Counted from the first letter of the stretch, positions 1 through 9,516 are shown. The stretch is 64,000 nt of DNA from Coriobacteriales bacterium OH1046 (GCA_004010535.1 RQYE01000001.1:372001-436000), one strand, 5' to 3'. A program made the numbers and translations. The notes: generated from the sequence alone by a model not told the origin.

Positions 1-2
1 AG

Positions 3-31
3 CGTGACAAGTGACCTGTCCCCCCGTCACG
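3..31. repeat. repeat family B, singlet copy
   Basis: cgtgacaagtgacctgtccccccgtcacg matches 54645-54673 cgtgacaaatgacctgtccccctgtcacg at 27/29 positions. Confidence 0.85.
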
Positions 32-38
32 CCCCCTG

Positions 39-626
39 TCACGCGCATGCTGTCACGGGCGCCCACTCGAGCGCACGGAGGTTGAGCTCGTGGAAACGTT
101 CGGGGAGGCGCATCCTTATGGCGGCGCGGATATCGTCGACGGCGAGCGAAAGCGCACCCGTGCGCACGGCGGCACCGAGCAGCACCACGTTCAGGCACTT
201 CTCCGAGCCGAGATCGGCAGCAGCGGCATCGGCATCCACCACGATGGGATTCTCTACATACCCCTGCAGGTACGCCATGATGGCCTCGAGATCGTACGCG
301 GGACCGCCGATTGTGGCGCTCACCGGGATGATGGGCCGCGAGCTCACGACTACTGTGCCCCCCGCACGCAGGTACGCCAGCTGGCGCACGGCTTCGGCAG
401 GCTCGAAGGCGATGATCAAGTCCGCGCGTCCGCAGCCGATGAGCGGGGAAGCCGCGCCGTCGCCGATGCGCACATGGGAAAAGACGCTGCCCCCGCGCTG
501 CGCCATGCCGATGGTCTCCGCCGTCTTGACCGGAAGGCCCCTCGCCATGGCTGCCGCAGCGAGGAGCTGGGAGGCGAGGACGGTGCCCTGACCGCCCACA
601 CCGCAGAGGACGATGTTATCGCTCAC
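39..626 (-). CDS. iorB: indolepyruvate ferredoxin oxidoreductase, beta subunit
   Basis: Translation VSDNIVLCGVGGQGTVLASQLLAAAAMARGLPVKTAETIGMAQRGGSVFSHVRIG is typical of IorB; GTG start overlaps the iorA stop. Confidence 0.9.
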   Translation of the reverse strand: MSDNIVLCGVGGQGTVLASQLLAAAAMARGLPVKTAETIGMAQRGGSVFSHVRIGDGAASPLIGCGRADLIIAFEPAEAVRQLAYLRAGGTVVVSSRPIIPVSATIGGPAYDLEAIMAYLQGYVENPIVVDADAAAADLGSEKCLNVVLLGAAVRTGALSLAVDDIRAAIRMRLPERFHELNLRALEWAPVTACA

Positions 627-2434
627 AGCCGCTCTCCTCCCGATATGGCGCCTACAGGGCACAGCTGCTCGCAGAGGGTGCAACCCGTGCACAGCGAGCT
701 ATCGATCCTGGCTTTGCCGTCCTCGAGGAAGAGGGCGGGGCAGCCGATCTCGAGGATGCAGCGCTTGCACCCGATGCACGAATCGCCATCGACATGGCTT
801 GTGGCCTGCGGTTTTGCAAGGATCACGCAGGGACTCCTGAAGATGATGGCCTTGACTCCCGGCTCGTCCGCCACACGGCGCACCGTTTCGACGGCATGCG
901 CATGATCGAGTGGGTCGACGGTCTCGACGACCGCGAGGCCGATAGCCCGTAGGATCGCCTCGATCGAGACCTTCTCGACGGTCGCGCCCATCATGGTCCG
1001 GCCGGTACCGGGATGCGGCTGATGGCCGGTCATGGCGGTGGTGGAATTATCGAGCACGATGAGCGTGAGATCTGCCTGATTGTAGAACGCGTTGATGACG
1101 CCGGTGATGCCGCTCGCGAAGAAGGTGGAGTCGCCCACGAACGCGAAGCAGGCGGTGTCGGGCTCCACATGGAAGATGCCTTGGGCGACGGTGATGCCCG
1201 CGCCCATGCACAGGCAGGTGTCGACCATATCGAGCGGCCGGGCATTGCCGAGGGTGTAGCAGCCGATGTCGCCGCAGTAGACGGTCTTGCGCACGCCCAT
1301 GGCCTTTTTGACGGCATAGAAGCTCGCACGATGCGGGCAGCCGACGCACGGGACGGGCGGGCGCACGGGAAGCCGCAGGGCGTTTGGGCCGACACGGGCG
1401 GGCGGCGCCGTGCCCAGAAATGCGGCGAGGGCAGCCCCCACCGACGCGACGGTGTTCTCGCCCGCAGGCGCGATATCTCCGGTGAGCTTGCCGCGTATAC
1501 GCACATCGAGACCGTGCTTGCCGCATATCTGGAGCAATGCGCGCTCGATGACCGGGTCGAGCTCCTCCACGCAGAGGATCTCGTCGAGACCGGAGAGGAA
1601 CTCCAATGCAAGGTCCTCGGGGAAGGGGAAGGGCGTGGCAACGCGCAAGAGGCGCGGGCAGGTGTCGGCAGCGAGGCTCTCCTCGACGTACATCGTGCTG
1701 ATGCCGTGCGTAGCGATGCCCACGCGCGGGGCAGATGGCCCCTCGGGCATGATGAAGTTGCGGGTATACGACGAGAGCTCGTCGGAGAGCCGTGCGTTTC
1801 TCGCCTCGATCTTGGCATGGTTGGCGCGCGAGAGGCGCGGGAAGATGACCCAACGGGAGGAATCCCTTGCGAAACCCGTCGGTTCGGTGCGCCTCCAATC
1901 GGCCCCGTCGGCAACCGTGATGGCCTCGTAACCGTGGTCGATGCGGGTCGTGGCACGGAAGATGACGGGCGAGCCGATGCGCTCTGAGAGATCGAAGGCC
2001 TCCTGGATCATCTCGTAGGCCTCGGCAACGCTTGACGGATCGAAGATGGGCAGCTTGGCGAACTGCGCGAAGGTGCGCGTGTCCTGCTCGGTCTGCGACG
2101 AGATGGGCCCGGGATCGTCGGCGACCATGACCACCATGCCACCGCGCACGCCGATATAGGCGAGGCTCATGAGCGGGTCGGAGGCCACGTTGAGGCCCAC
2201 CTGCTTGCAGGTGACAAGAGCACGCGCACCCGCATAGGCGGCGCCTGCGGCGACCTCCATCGCAGCCTTCTCGTTGACGGACCACTCGACGTAGACGGTG
2301 CCCGGATTGCGTTTCGCCACGGCTTCGAGCACCTCGGTGGACGGTGTGCCCGGATAGCCCGCGACCACGTTCACGCCGGCCGCGAGCGCACCGAGCGCGA
2401 TGGCCTCGTTGCCCATCAGGAATTCCTCGTGCAT
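623..2434 (-). CDS. iorA: indolepyruvate ferredoxin oxidoreductase, alpha subunit (TPP-binding, C-terminal 2x[4Fe-4S])
   Basis: MGNEAIALGALAAGVNVVAGYPGTPSTEV N-terminus and CIGCKRCILEIGCPAL...CTGCTLCEQLCPVGAI C-terminus. Confidence 0.93.
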   Translation of the reverse strand: MHEEFLMGNEAIALGALAAGVNVVAGYPGTPSTEVLEAVAKRNPGTVYVEWSVNEKAAMEVAAGAAYAGARALVTCKQVGLNVASDPLMSLAYIGVRGGMVVMVADDPGPISSQTEQDTRTFAQFAKLPIFDPSSVAEAYEMIQEAFDLSERIGSPVIFRATTRIDHGYEAITVADGADWRRTEPTGFARDSSRWVIFPRLSRANHAKIEARNARLSDELSSYTRNFIMPEGPSAPRVGIATHGISTMYVEESLAADTCPRLLRVATPFPFPEDLALEFLSGLDEILCVEELDPVIERALLQICGKHGLDVRIRGKLTGDIAPAGENTVASVGAALAAFLGTAPPARVGPNALRLPVRPPVPCVGCPHRASFYAVKKAMGVRKTVYCGDIGCYTLGNARPLDMVDTCLCMGAGITVAQGIFHVEPDTACFAFVGDSTFFASGITGVINAFYNQADLTLIVLDNSTTAMTGHQPHPGTGRTMMGATVEKVSIEAILRAIGLAVVETVDPLDHAHAVETVRRVADEPGVKAIIFRSPCVILAKPQATSHVDGDSCIGCKRCILEIGCPALFLEDGKARIDSSLCTGCTLCEQLCPVGAISGGERL

Positions 2435-2541
2435 GAGCCCCCTCCTGCGCCATGCGATTGGATGACCGGGCATGACCATAGCAGGTCCGGCTGGAGCATG
2501 CGGATTAATTCACATGCTTGAGACATGCGCGACCGTGACGA

Positions 2542-2584
2542 GCCGGGGTCGGACAGGGAGCGAAGGCAGCTGTCCGGCCCCGGC
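2542..2584. terminator. strong GC-rich hairpin between iorA and the VOC gene
   Basis: gccggggtcggacag / ctgtccggccccggc arms with one mismatch; no obvious T-tract, so terminator function is uncertain. Confidence 0.4.
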
Positions 2585-2612
2585 CTCCGTCAGCCCTGCA
2601 ACATACGTACCG

Positions 2613-3014
2613 TTACTTCGCGCGCTCGACTTCGAGCGGGATCTCATCCAAGCCGCGCACGATCTCGATCCAGCAGCCATCGGGATCGGCGATGAAGTAG
2701 AGCCCCATCGTGGGATTCTCCTTGACGATGCAGTCCATCTCCTCGTGCAGCGCGTGGAACGCGTCGTAATCGTCCACGCGCACGCAGACGTGCGTGTCGC
2801 CTCCTCCATTGTCGTAGGAGCCCTTGTAGCCGCGATTCCACGTGAGCTCGAGCTCGAAGTCGCACTCGTCGTTGCCGATGAAGACGATGAGCCAGCTGCC
2901 GTCCTCGGGGCCCCTGCGGCGGCGCTCCTTGAGGCGGAGGGCCTTCTCGTAGAACGCGAGCGTGGCATCGAGGTCGTAGACGTGGGTGTTGCGGTGGATG
3001 AGCTTCGCGCGCAT
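2613..3014 (-). CDS. VOC/glyoxalase-family protein (lactoylglutathione lyase-like)
   Basis: MRAKLIHRNTHVYDLDATLAFYEKAL...FELELTWN...GLYFIADPDGCWIEIV. Confidence 0.85.
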   Translation of the reverse strand: MRAKLIHRNTHVYDLDATLAFYEKALRLKERRRRGPEDGSWLIVFIGNDECDFELELTWNRGYKGSYDNGGGDTHVCVRVDDYDAFHALHEEMDCIVKENPTMGLYFIADPDGCWIEIVRGLDEIPLEVERAK

Positions 3015-3088
3015 GGGGACCTCCGATCGGAGAGCGGATTTGCGATCGTTTCCAGTGTACCCGCACAGGACAAGCATTCGTGGCCCCC

Positions 3089-3167
3089 AATCAACATACC
3101 GTTTACACAAACTATTCGGGCTCCCAAAATGAGAGCCCGAATAGTTTGTGTAAACGGTATGTTGATT
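3089..3167. repeat. palindromic repeat family A, copy 1 (35-bp perfect arms, 9-nt loop)
   Basis: aatcaacataccgtttacacaaactattcgggctc (3089-3123) is the exact reverse complement of gagcccgaatagtttgtgtaaacggtatgttgatt (3133-3167). Confidence 0.95.
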
Positions 3168-3186
3168 CACCTGCTCCGGTGAAACG

Positions 3187-4062
3187 CTATCCCTCGGAAA
3201 GCGTTTCACCGACAGGTGCAACCGCTCCACGCATCGAGAGCAGCTCCGCCGCCGCAAGCACTCCGAAACCGATCGCCGAGACCAGGAACACGAAGCGCAG
3301 CGGATCCTGCCCCGGCACGCCAGAAAGCGCGCCCGCATAGAACGACGCCATGGACGAGCCCACGCTCATCGCGCCCATCGCGATGCCGGTCGCGCGCGCG
3401 GTCAGCGCAGGCAGGCACACCATGCCCACTTCCATGGTCGCCGTGATGATGAGCAGCGACATGCAGGCGCCTGTGAACAGGGATCCGAGCAGCAGGGCCG
3501 ACACAAGGCCGCACACCGAGGACGCCGCCATCGACGCGCTCCCGAACAGCTTGCGGAACCTTCCGTACAACATCCCTGCTACCATACCGGCGACCGTTCC
3601 GGCTGAAAGGAGCCCGCCCGCCATCGCAGCATCGCCCACGCCCGTGCTGACGACGAGCGAGGAGAACGTAAGGTACGCGGGTATCAGCAGGAGGATGTTC
3701 AGGCCGAAGAAGGCGCTGATCCTGAAGACCTCACCAGGGATGCGCGCTGCCGGGCCGGCCTCGTCTTCTCCCCCTCCGGCATTCGGCTCGGGAAGCAGCG
3801 TTGCGATGAGCACAAGCGCAATCGCACCAACGAGATATGCGAGGAAGGTCATCCTCCACCCGAACAAGGCCAGGATGCCGCCGACCAGCAGGAAAAACAT
3901 GTTGCTCAGGTTGTTGGCGAAGTTCGTCGCGCCGAGCACCTTCGTGCGCTCACCTTCATCGAACAGCAGCAGCGCAAGGGCAGGACCCAGCATGGTGATG
4001 ATGCCTACACCGAGGCCGAGCAGAGCACGCGAGGCGAGGATGAGGGGAAAGCCCTCCAACAA
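3187..4062 (-). pseudogene. MFS transporter, 5'-truncated (first TM segments missing)
   Basis: Begins mid-domain at GFPLILASRALLGLGVGIITMLGPALALLLFDEGER; the rest resembles MFS; sequence upstream of ~4060 switches to low-GC unrelated DNA. Confidence 0.75.
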
Positions 4063-4269
4063 GAAAAAGACGATCTTGTGGAATATATCCTGAGTCAGTT
4101 TGGCGTTATGACGTTATTTACGGTGGTTCCAGAAGAGCAATACATACAATACGGCCTGAGGAAGGATGTTGTTACACATGAGATGTACGACCAGTGTGGA
4201 CGATATGATGGAACAAGCGTGGACTACTATTACAATGATGAACGCTTAAGGCAATCTGACAGGAAGTGA
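4063..4269 (+). pseudogene. C-terminal remnant of an unknown protein at the island junction
   Basis: Open frame EKDDLVEYILSQFGVMTLFTVVPEEQYIQYGLRKDVVTHEMYDQC...; no proper start at the junction, low GC. Confidence 0.4.
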
Positions 4270-4298
4270 AAAACAACACAGGAAGGATTATAACGAAA

Positions 4299-4946
4299 AT
4301 GGCTAAAGTAAAATTATCCGATTGGATCAACGAAAACGTCCCTGACGACGCGGTATGGGGACAATACTATATCATTGTGCGAAAAGAAGAATATCAATCC
4401 GGTGGAAAGGTTCTTATCGAACAGACCGTGCCCCCGGCCAGGGATGCGACCATAACGGGGAAAGAAATCAAGGCGCATTTGGAGGACACCGGTCCGCTAA
4501 TGGCATTCGGAATCGGTTGCCTCATATTCGGTATTGCGTGGATTGCTTTTTATCTTTGGATTGGAGAAAACTGGGGAACAGGAGTTAAAGACATACTGTT
4601 AGGCCCTGTGTTGGGACTGGCAGCAATTGTCGGTGGCGTCCTGTGTATGCTGGTATTTAAGAAAGGATCGAGCAAGCTTTCCGCTGAGGTTTCCGCCATT
4701 TCTTCATTGGAGGATTTATATCCACGCATAGAAGCGGCGCTGAAAGAAAAAGTGATTGCCGAGGAAGAAAAGATAAGAAAACAGGAGATGGGGAACCAAG
4801 GCGAGGCGTTTTCCGGTAGAGCTTGCTTCACGGCCCGCGAAGTTTTGCAAGACGAATTAGGTGGAGTTCCTTTAGATCTTGGCTTGAAGATGAAAATGGT
4901 TGCGGCGAGCGTGCCGGAAAGCGGATTGAAGCTCACCAGGCGATAA
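4299..4946 (+). CDS. hypothetical membrane protein (two predicted TM segments)
   Basis: MAKVKLSDWINENVPDDAVWGQYY...; RBS-like ggaagga upstream; hydrophobic segments LMAFGIGCLIFGIAWIAFYLWI and ILLGPVLGLAAIVGGVLCMLVF. Confidence 0.6.
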   Translation: MAKVKLSDWINENVPDDAVWGQYYIIVRKEEYQSGGKVLIEQTVPPARDATITGKEIKAHLEDTGPLMAFGIGCLIFGIAWIAFYLWIGENWGTGVKDILLGPVLGLAAIVGGVLCMLVFKKGSSKLSAEVSAISSLEDLYPRIEAALKEKVIAEEEKIRKQEMGNQGEAFSGRACFTAREVLQDELGGVPLDLGLKMKMVAASVPESGLKLTRR

Positions 4947-4995
4947 GGCGCAACGAAGAATAAAGGCGCAGCAAAAATGCGCAGGGAGGACAAAC

Positions 4996-5178
4996 ATGAA
5001 AAGAGCAAGAAGATTGTCGGCATTTGCACTGTGCGGGATCCTGTTGTTTCTGACGGCCTGTGGCTCCGGCACGCCAACAGCGGAGATTACCTCTGTCAAA
5101 ATTTCCGACGCGATCCGGGTACGCCAGCAGCCCACGGAATCTGCACCACGTCAACGTCTTCATAACCAAGATTGTTGA
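4996..5178 (+). pseudogene. truncated lipoprotein (signal peptide and lipobox only)
   Basis: MKRARRLSAFALCGILLFLTACGSGTPTAEITSVKISD, then an unrelated tail at the island boundary. Confidence 0.55.
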
Positions 5179-5185
5179 GCGCCAT
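5099..5185 (-). pseudogene. N-terminal remnant of a truncated gene
   Basis: gaggaggagaagac ATG GCG CTC AAC: strong RBS and start, reads MALNNLGYEDVDVVQIPWAAG then VPGSRRKF*. Confidence 0.4.
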
Positions 5186-5340
5186 GTCTTCTCCTCCTCG
5201 AATCGAGTTATCCGCTTCCACGCGAAGCGCTTCGAGTCAACTATCGAGCAGGAAAGGGCAACACACCCATTCATCTGCAACATACAGCTATGAAGATTCC
5301 GAATCGCTTCCGCGCAACGGAGAGACGGACGTCGAAGCGC

Positions 5341-6003
5341 TTACTTGATGAGGAACGCCGCGAGGGCGCCCTCATGGCACGTAACCTTGGCATGCTCCCC
5401 GACGATGCGGTTCGACACGCCCCTATCGCCCAACAGGGGCAGCTCGGCGCCATCGAGGCGCCAGCGCATCCCCTCCTCGGAAACCACCGTACCGGGCTCG
5501 AGCGCCACGGCTGAGAAGGTCCTGCCGATCTCGCCTTCGGCGAACTCCCAGCTGTCGCAGCCCTCGGGCGAGAGGATCGCGAGCTCGAAACCATCCTCGA
5601 CGAGCATGGGACCCGTCTCCTTGATGGCGAGGAGGAGCCCGAGAGCGCCGAGCATATGGTCGGGGCGCCCTCCCGTGGCACAGGTCAGGCAGACATCGAG
5701 GACCTCGCCGCGACGCCGCGCCTCCTCGGCTGCACGATCGAGGGCGAAGGCGAGGTCGGTCGCGTCCTTCTCGACGGGGAGGCGCATGGTCGAACCGGCA
5801 TGCGCGCGCGCCCATGCCGCGGTATCGGCATCTGCGGAGTCGTCGTCCCCGCAGAAGAGATCGGGCACCACGCCGGCGCTACGGCAGACGATGGCGCCGC
5901 GGTCGACCGCGACGACGTAATCGGCATCCAGCGCCAGCAACGCCACGAGCTCGGATGACGAAGGCTCGGGCGAACCATCGATGATCAGGGCTTTCACATA
6001 CAC
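5341..6003 (-). CDS. thiN: thiamine diphosphokinase
   Basis: VAVDRGAIVCRSAGVVPDLFCGDDDSAD...PVEKDATDLAFALDRA...TGGRPDHMLGAL. Confidence 0.88.
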   Translation of the reverse strand: MYVKALIIDGSPEPSSSELVALLALDADYVVAVDRGAIVCRSAGVVPDLFCGDDDSADADTAAWARAHAGSTMRLPVEKDATDLAFALDRAAEEARRRGEVLDVCLTCATGGRPDHMLGALGLLLAIKETGPMLVEDGFELAILSPEGCDSWEFAEGEIGRTFSAVALEPGTVVSEEGMRWRLDGAELPLLGDRGVSNRIVGEHAKVTCHEGALAAFLIK

Positions 6004-6686
6004 CTCCCCATCCGCGCGGGAACAGACTGCAGCCGCTCGAGCGAGAGCTCCGCATAGCTTGTGACGAGGATATCGGAATGCTCCCGCATGTACACGGGAT
6101 CGCGGCCATCGTGATCGTTCAGCAGAGCGACCACGGGGAAGCCCTCGTCCTGCGCCGTGCGGGCGGCGAAGGGCGCATCCTCGAACACCCAGGTCGTCTT
6201 CTTACCCGTGCCGAGCCGACGAAGCGCCTCGAGGTAGATATCGGGATGCTCCTTGTCGCGGTACCCGGTGTCCTCCGAGGTCACGATATCGCAGAAGAAG
6301 CGACCGAGCCCATGCAGCTCGAGTGCGCGCCTGACCGCCCGCTTGGGTGTGGACGACGCAACGATCAGGGGGATGCCCGCCGCTGCAAGGGTCTCCAAGA
6401 AGCCGCGCACGCCCGCGAAGGGCCTTACGTCATGCTCGTAGAAGTCCAGCGCAAGCGAAAGGTGCTCCTCGAAAAGCTCCTCCGGACCCTCGCCGATACC
6501 GAAACGGCCATGGAGCATCCGACAGCCTTCGAGCAACGATAACGACTCGAGGAACGCATATTCCTCCTTGCTCGCCTCGATGCCATGACGTGCGGCAACC
6601 CTCGGAAACAGGCTATTCCAATACGGCATGGAGTCGAGCAGCGTGCCATCGCAGTCGAATATGGCTCCGGTGATATCCATGCGCAT
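5994..6686 (-). CDS. HAD-family hydrolase (beta-phosphoglucomutase/phosphatase-like)
   Basis: MDITGAIFDCDGTLLDSMPYWNSLFP...IVASSTPKRAV...VFEDAPFAARTAQDEGFPVVAL. Confidence 0.88.
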   Translation of the reverse strand: MRMDITGAIFDCDGTLLDSMPYWNSLFPRVAARHGIEASKEEYAFLESLSLLEGCRMLHGRFGIGEGPEELFEEHLSLALDFYEHDVRPFAGVRGFLETLAAAGIPLIVASSTPKRAVRRALELHGLGRFFCDIVTSEDTGYRDKEHPDIYLEALRRLGTGKKTTWVFEDAPFAARTAQDEGFPVVALLNDHDGRDPVYMREHSDILVTSYAELSLERLQSVPARMGRCM

Positions 6687-6856
6687 CCCCCCTGTCGCCT
6701 CTGGAACGCTTCGGATCCGCTCCCCGCAATCCGCAGCGTGGACGATTCTCCCTCCAGGCCGTTCCGCACGGGCATCGGGAGTATCCGCATAGCCCACGCA
6801 TCTTGGCCCGTCGAGAACCATGCCGCCGTGCCGTCGCGGTCGCGGGTTGCGGAACT

Positions 6857-7789
6857 TCAAGAGGTCCACCCCATCTTAGCGATACCGCAGGCGAAACCAA
6901 AGTACTCGCTATGGTCCACCGCCAGCCTCTGGAGGGAGGTCATCGACGGGATGGTCCCACGTTTCCCACCCTCGAACAGGTTCTCCATGGCCTGTTCGGC
7001 ATCGTCGCACGAGCTTATGACGGTGAACCGATCCGCGAACCGGCGGATATTGGATCGTGATGGGAGCCGCTCCAGCATCTTGGGGTAGAGCAGCCAGCTG
7101 TAGCACAGGAATGCCTGGAACCGCCTTTCCGGGAAGGCTGTCTGGAAGAACGCCCTCGCATCGCGCAATGATCGATCGACGCGTTCCGGATCAAGATCCG
7201 CCCCCCGTTGGATATGGCAATTGATCACGGGCACGCCACTCGGCAACGACGCCTTCTGCTCCGGGCTGAACACCATATACGGCTCGCCTATCGTCTCCTC
7301 ATCCAGATACACCATCTTGAATGGCTGATACTGCAAGGCACCGATCTTGAAGATGCCCGCGCTCATGATGTGACGAAACCAAACGACGTCCCCTCTGCTT
7401 ATGCCGACCTTCCCGGTTCTCCCATGATACAGGCCGGCACGCAGGGAAACGTCCCGGAAGGTGTCGAAGATGATGCAATCGGGAGCTCCCTTTTCCCTGT
7501 AGTCCCCATAGCTCTGCAGGAGCAGGAAGGTGACGGCGGCCAGCCTCGTGAGCGGCATGCGCCTGCAGAGGGCGATGTCGAGATCCTCCCCGGCATATGC
7601 AGAGGCTGCGATCTCCCCGATGCCCGGATCGGCGAGCTTTCTCCGCACGGCCTGCTCGACGGCTTCAGGATAGCGCAGCTCTTCCAGCAATCTGTCCAAC
7701 GCCAGCCCGTCTCCCCCACGAAGATGCCTGCGATCGGCGGCTTCTCCCAGCATGCGATCCTCCCTGCTCATGGAAAGGCCGTGCCTCAT
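6857..7789 (-). CDS. acyltransferase domain-containing protein (GNAT_C/DUF5596-like)
   Basis: Overall architecture and PVINCHIQRGADLDPERVDRSLRDARAFFQTAFPERRFQAFLCYSWLLYPKMLERLPSRSNIRRFADRF resemble this family. Confidence 0.65.
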   Translation of the reverse strand: MRHGLSMSREDRMLGEAADRRHLRGGDGLALDRLLEELRYPEAVEQAVRRKLADPGIGEIAASAYAGEDLDIALCRRMPLTRLAAVTFLLLQSYGDYREKGAPDCIIFDTFRDVSLRAGLYHGRTGKVGISRGDVVWFRHIMSAGIFKIGALQYQPFKMVYLDEETIGEPYMVFSPEQKASLPSGVPVINCHIQRGADLDPERVDRSLRDARAFFQTAFPERRFQAFLCYSWLLYPKMLERLPSRSNIRRFADRFTVISSCDDAEQAMENLFEGGKRGTIPSMTSLQRLAVDHSEYFGFACGIAKMGWTS

Positions 7790-7914
7790 GGGCCCTCCGC
7801 GCGATGCTTTTTCGATGATACCTGTGTTGAATGCGAAATATGTGGCGCGACATCCCGAACTTGGCTAAAGTGGTGCCTTGGCATTCGATTCGGCACGGTA
7901 TGAAGGACACCACC

Positions 7915-8169
7915 ATGGCGCGTTACGACTACATCTGCACCTCATGCAACCGCATCTTCGAGGTCGAGCACCCCATGGACGCACGCCCCGATGCGGTCTG
8001 CCCGATATGCGGCTCATCTGCGCAGCGCCACTTCGCCAGCTCGTCCATCGTGTTCAAAGGTTCGGGCTTCTACAACACCGACCAACGCGACAAAGGCAGC
8101 TCATCCGAGGCAAGCGCGCCGGAGCCCCATTCCTGCAGCTGCGAGAACTGCCCCCGCAAGAGCGAATGA
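7915..8169 (+). CDS. FmdB-family zinc ribbon protein
   Basis: MARYDYICTSCNRIFEVEHPMDARPDAVCPICGSSAQRHF...SSIVFKGSGFYNTD. Confidence 0.88.
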   Translation: MARYDYICTSCNRIFEVEHPMDARPDAVCPICGSSAQRHFASSSIVFKGSGFYNTDQRDKGSSSEASAPEPHSCSCENCPRKSE

Positions 8170-8190
8170 CTTCTCCGAAGGGTATGCTAT

Positions 8191-9417
8191 CTACAGCTCT
8201 CCGACCGGGATGAGCCGTACATTCCCGCTCTCGAGCTCGAACTCGACCGCAAGCTCATGCACCTCGATCCGCCTCCATCGTTCCAAACGCTCCCGCGCTG
8301 TGGCAGCACGGGGCCCCGGCATCGGCGACCAGATGAGGTCCTGCCGTGCCCGTACGAGGGCATCGTTTCCCGCCAGACTTCGGTGCCACATCAAATTGCG
8401 TGCGTCGGATCGTTCGATCGTCTCGATAACCCGCCCCATCACGCGGTCGAAGCCGCCGTCCTCTTCCAGATCCTCCTCGGTGACCGAGAAGACCGTGAGC
8501 CCGAGCGCCATGAGATCTCGGTCGCGTCGCTTGCCCGAGACGATCCGCGCGCGGGCGTCGGCAAGCGCTCGGTCGAGCTCGCGGGAGCGTTTTGAGCTGC
8601 CCGGATCACGGTCTGCCGCCACAGCCGCACGCGCGATCTCAACAAGGCGGAGATGATCCTCGCCATCGTAGTTCAGGCCCACTGCGGTGCCGGTGAACAT
8701 GATGTCGGGCACACGGGAATCCGTATCGCCCAGCCGCGAGAGCCGCTCGCCGAGCTCCTTGCGCGGGTTGAGGGTGATCGGCCACAGGTCGTACCCCAGC
8801 TCGGTGCGGGGAAGCACCGCAAGCGTCGCAATGATCGCCTCCATAGGCGACCAGGCATTCTCGACAATGCGGTCGATTGTCGCCAACGCCTGCTTTGCTC
8901 CGCGAAGCCAGCTCGTTTCCTGCGCGAACGCGCGCAGGCGCTTGATTGTCGTCGCCGGTTTCAGGTTGTACGTAATATCTCCCCCGCGAGGGTTCTCCGC
9001 ATCACGTGAGAAACACCCGCAGAGCTCCATGCCCAACAGCAGGTGGATGGGTGGATCCATCACGCGCGCAAGCTCGACGAAAAGCAGCTCGGGGCCGCTC
9101 ATCGCAATGCCGCTCCCCAAATCGACGAACGAGCCGGAAGGATACTCGCCCAAGCGGAACGTGCTCCTCGTTCCTTTGAGCTGAAGACGCTGGTCTTTAC
9201 TGGCGACGAGCGTGTCAAGAGGCCGCTGCTCTGAGAACGCCGCCACATGACCGAGGAGCGCGAGACCCGATGCCAGGCCCTTTCGAGACCAGCGCTGGTT
9301 CGGCGCTGGGCTCGGCGCAACGATATCGCAGCGGCGCTCAAGGTTGCCTGGGATCTGCCGTGACCGAATTGCCCGGGTGATGCGCAGGGCGGTGAGGGAA
9401 TTGAGGGTGAGCTGCAT
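8191..9417 (-). CDS. hypothetical protein (family not recognised)
   Basis: Long ORF, RBS aaggag before ATG, MQLTLNSLTALRITRAIRSRQIPGNLERRCDIVAPSP... Confidence 0.6.
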   Translation of the reverse strand: MQLTLNSLTALRITRAIRSRQIPGNLERRCDIVAPSPAPNQRWSRKGLASGLALLGHVAAFSEQRPLDTLVASKDQRLQLKGTRSTFRLGEYPSGSFVDLGSGIAMSGPELLFVELARVMDPPIHLLLGMELCGCFSRDAENPRGGDITYNLKPATTIKRLRAFAQETSWLRGAKQALATIDRIVENAWSPMEAIIATLAVLPRTELGYDLWPITLNPRKELGERLSRLGDTDSRVPDIMFTGTAVGLNYDGEDHLRLVEIARAAVAADRDPGSSKRSRELDRALADARARIVSGKRRDRDLMALGLTVFSVTEEDLEEDGGFDRVMGRVIETIERSDARNLMWHRSLAGNDALVRARQDLIWSPMPGPRAATARERLERWRRIEVHELAVEFELESGNVRLIPVGEL

Positions 9418-9445
9418 GGGGCTCCTTCGCTTAAGCTGTCTCAGC

Positions 9446-9516
9446 AACATGCCCTTTAGTCAAACTATCTGGGCTCTTGAAAACAGAGTCCGAATAATTT
9501 CTCTAAAGGGTATGTT
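9446..9516. repeat. palindromic repeat family A, copy 2 (degenerate arms)
   Basis: aacatgccctttagtcaaactatctgggctc ... gagtccgaataatttctctaaagggtatgtt; arms align to copy 1 at 3089-3167. Confidence 0.9.

Noticed and set aside
2590-2615. caacatacgtaccgttac resembling the family-A repeat arm
   Set aside because: Similarity is short and partial and there is no opposing arm
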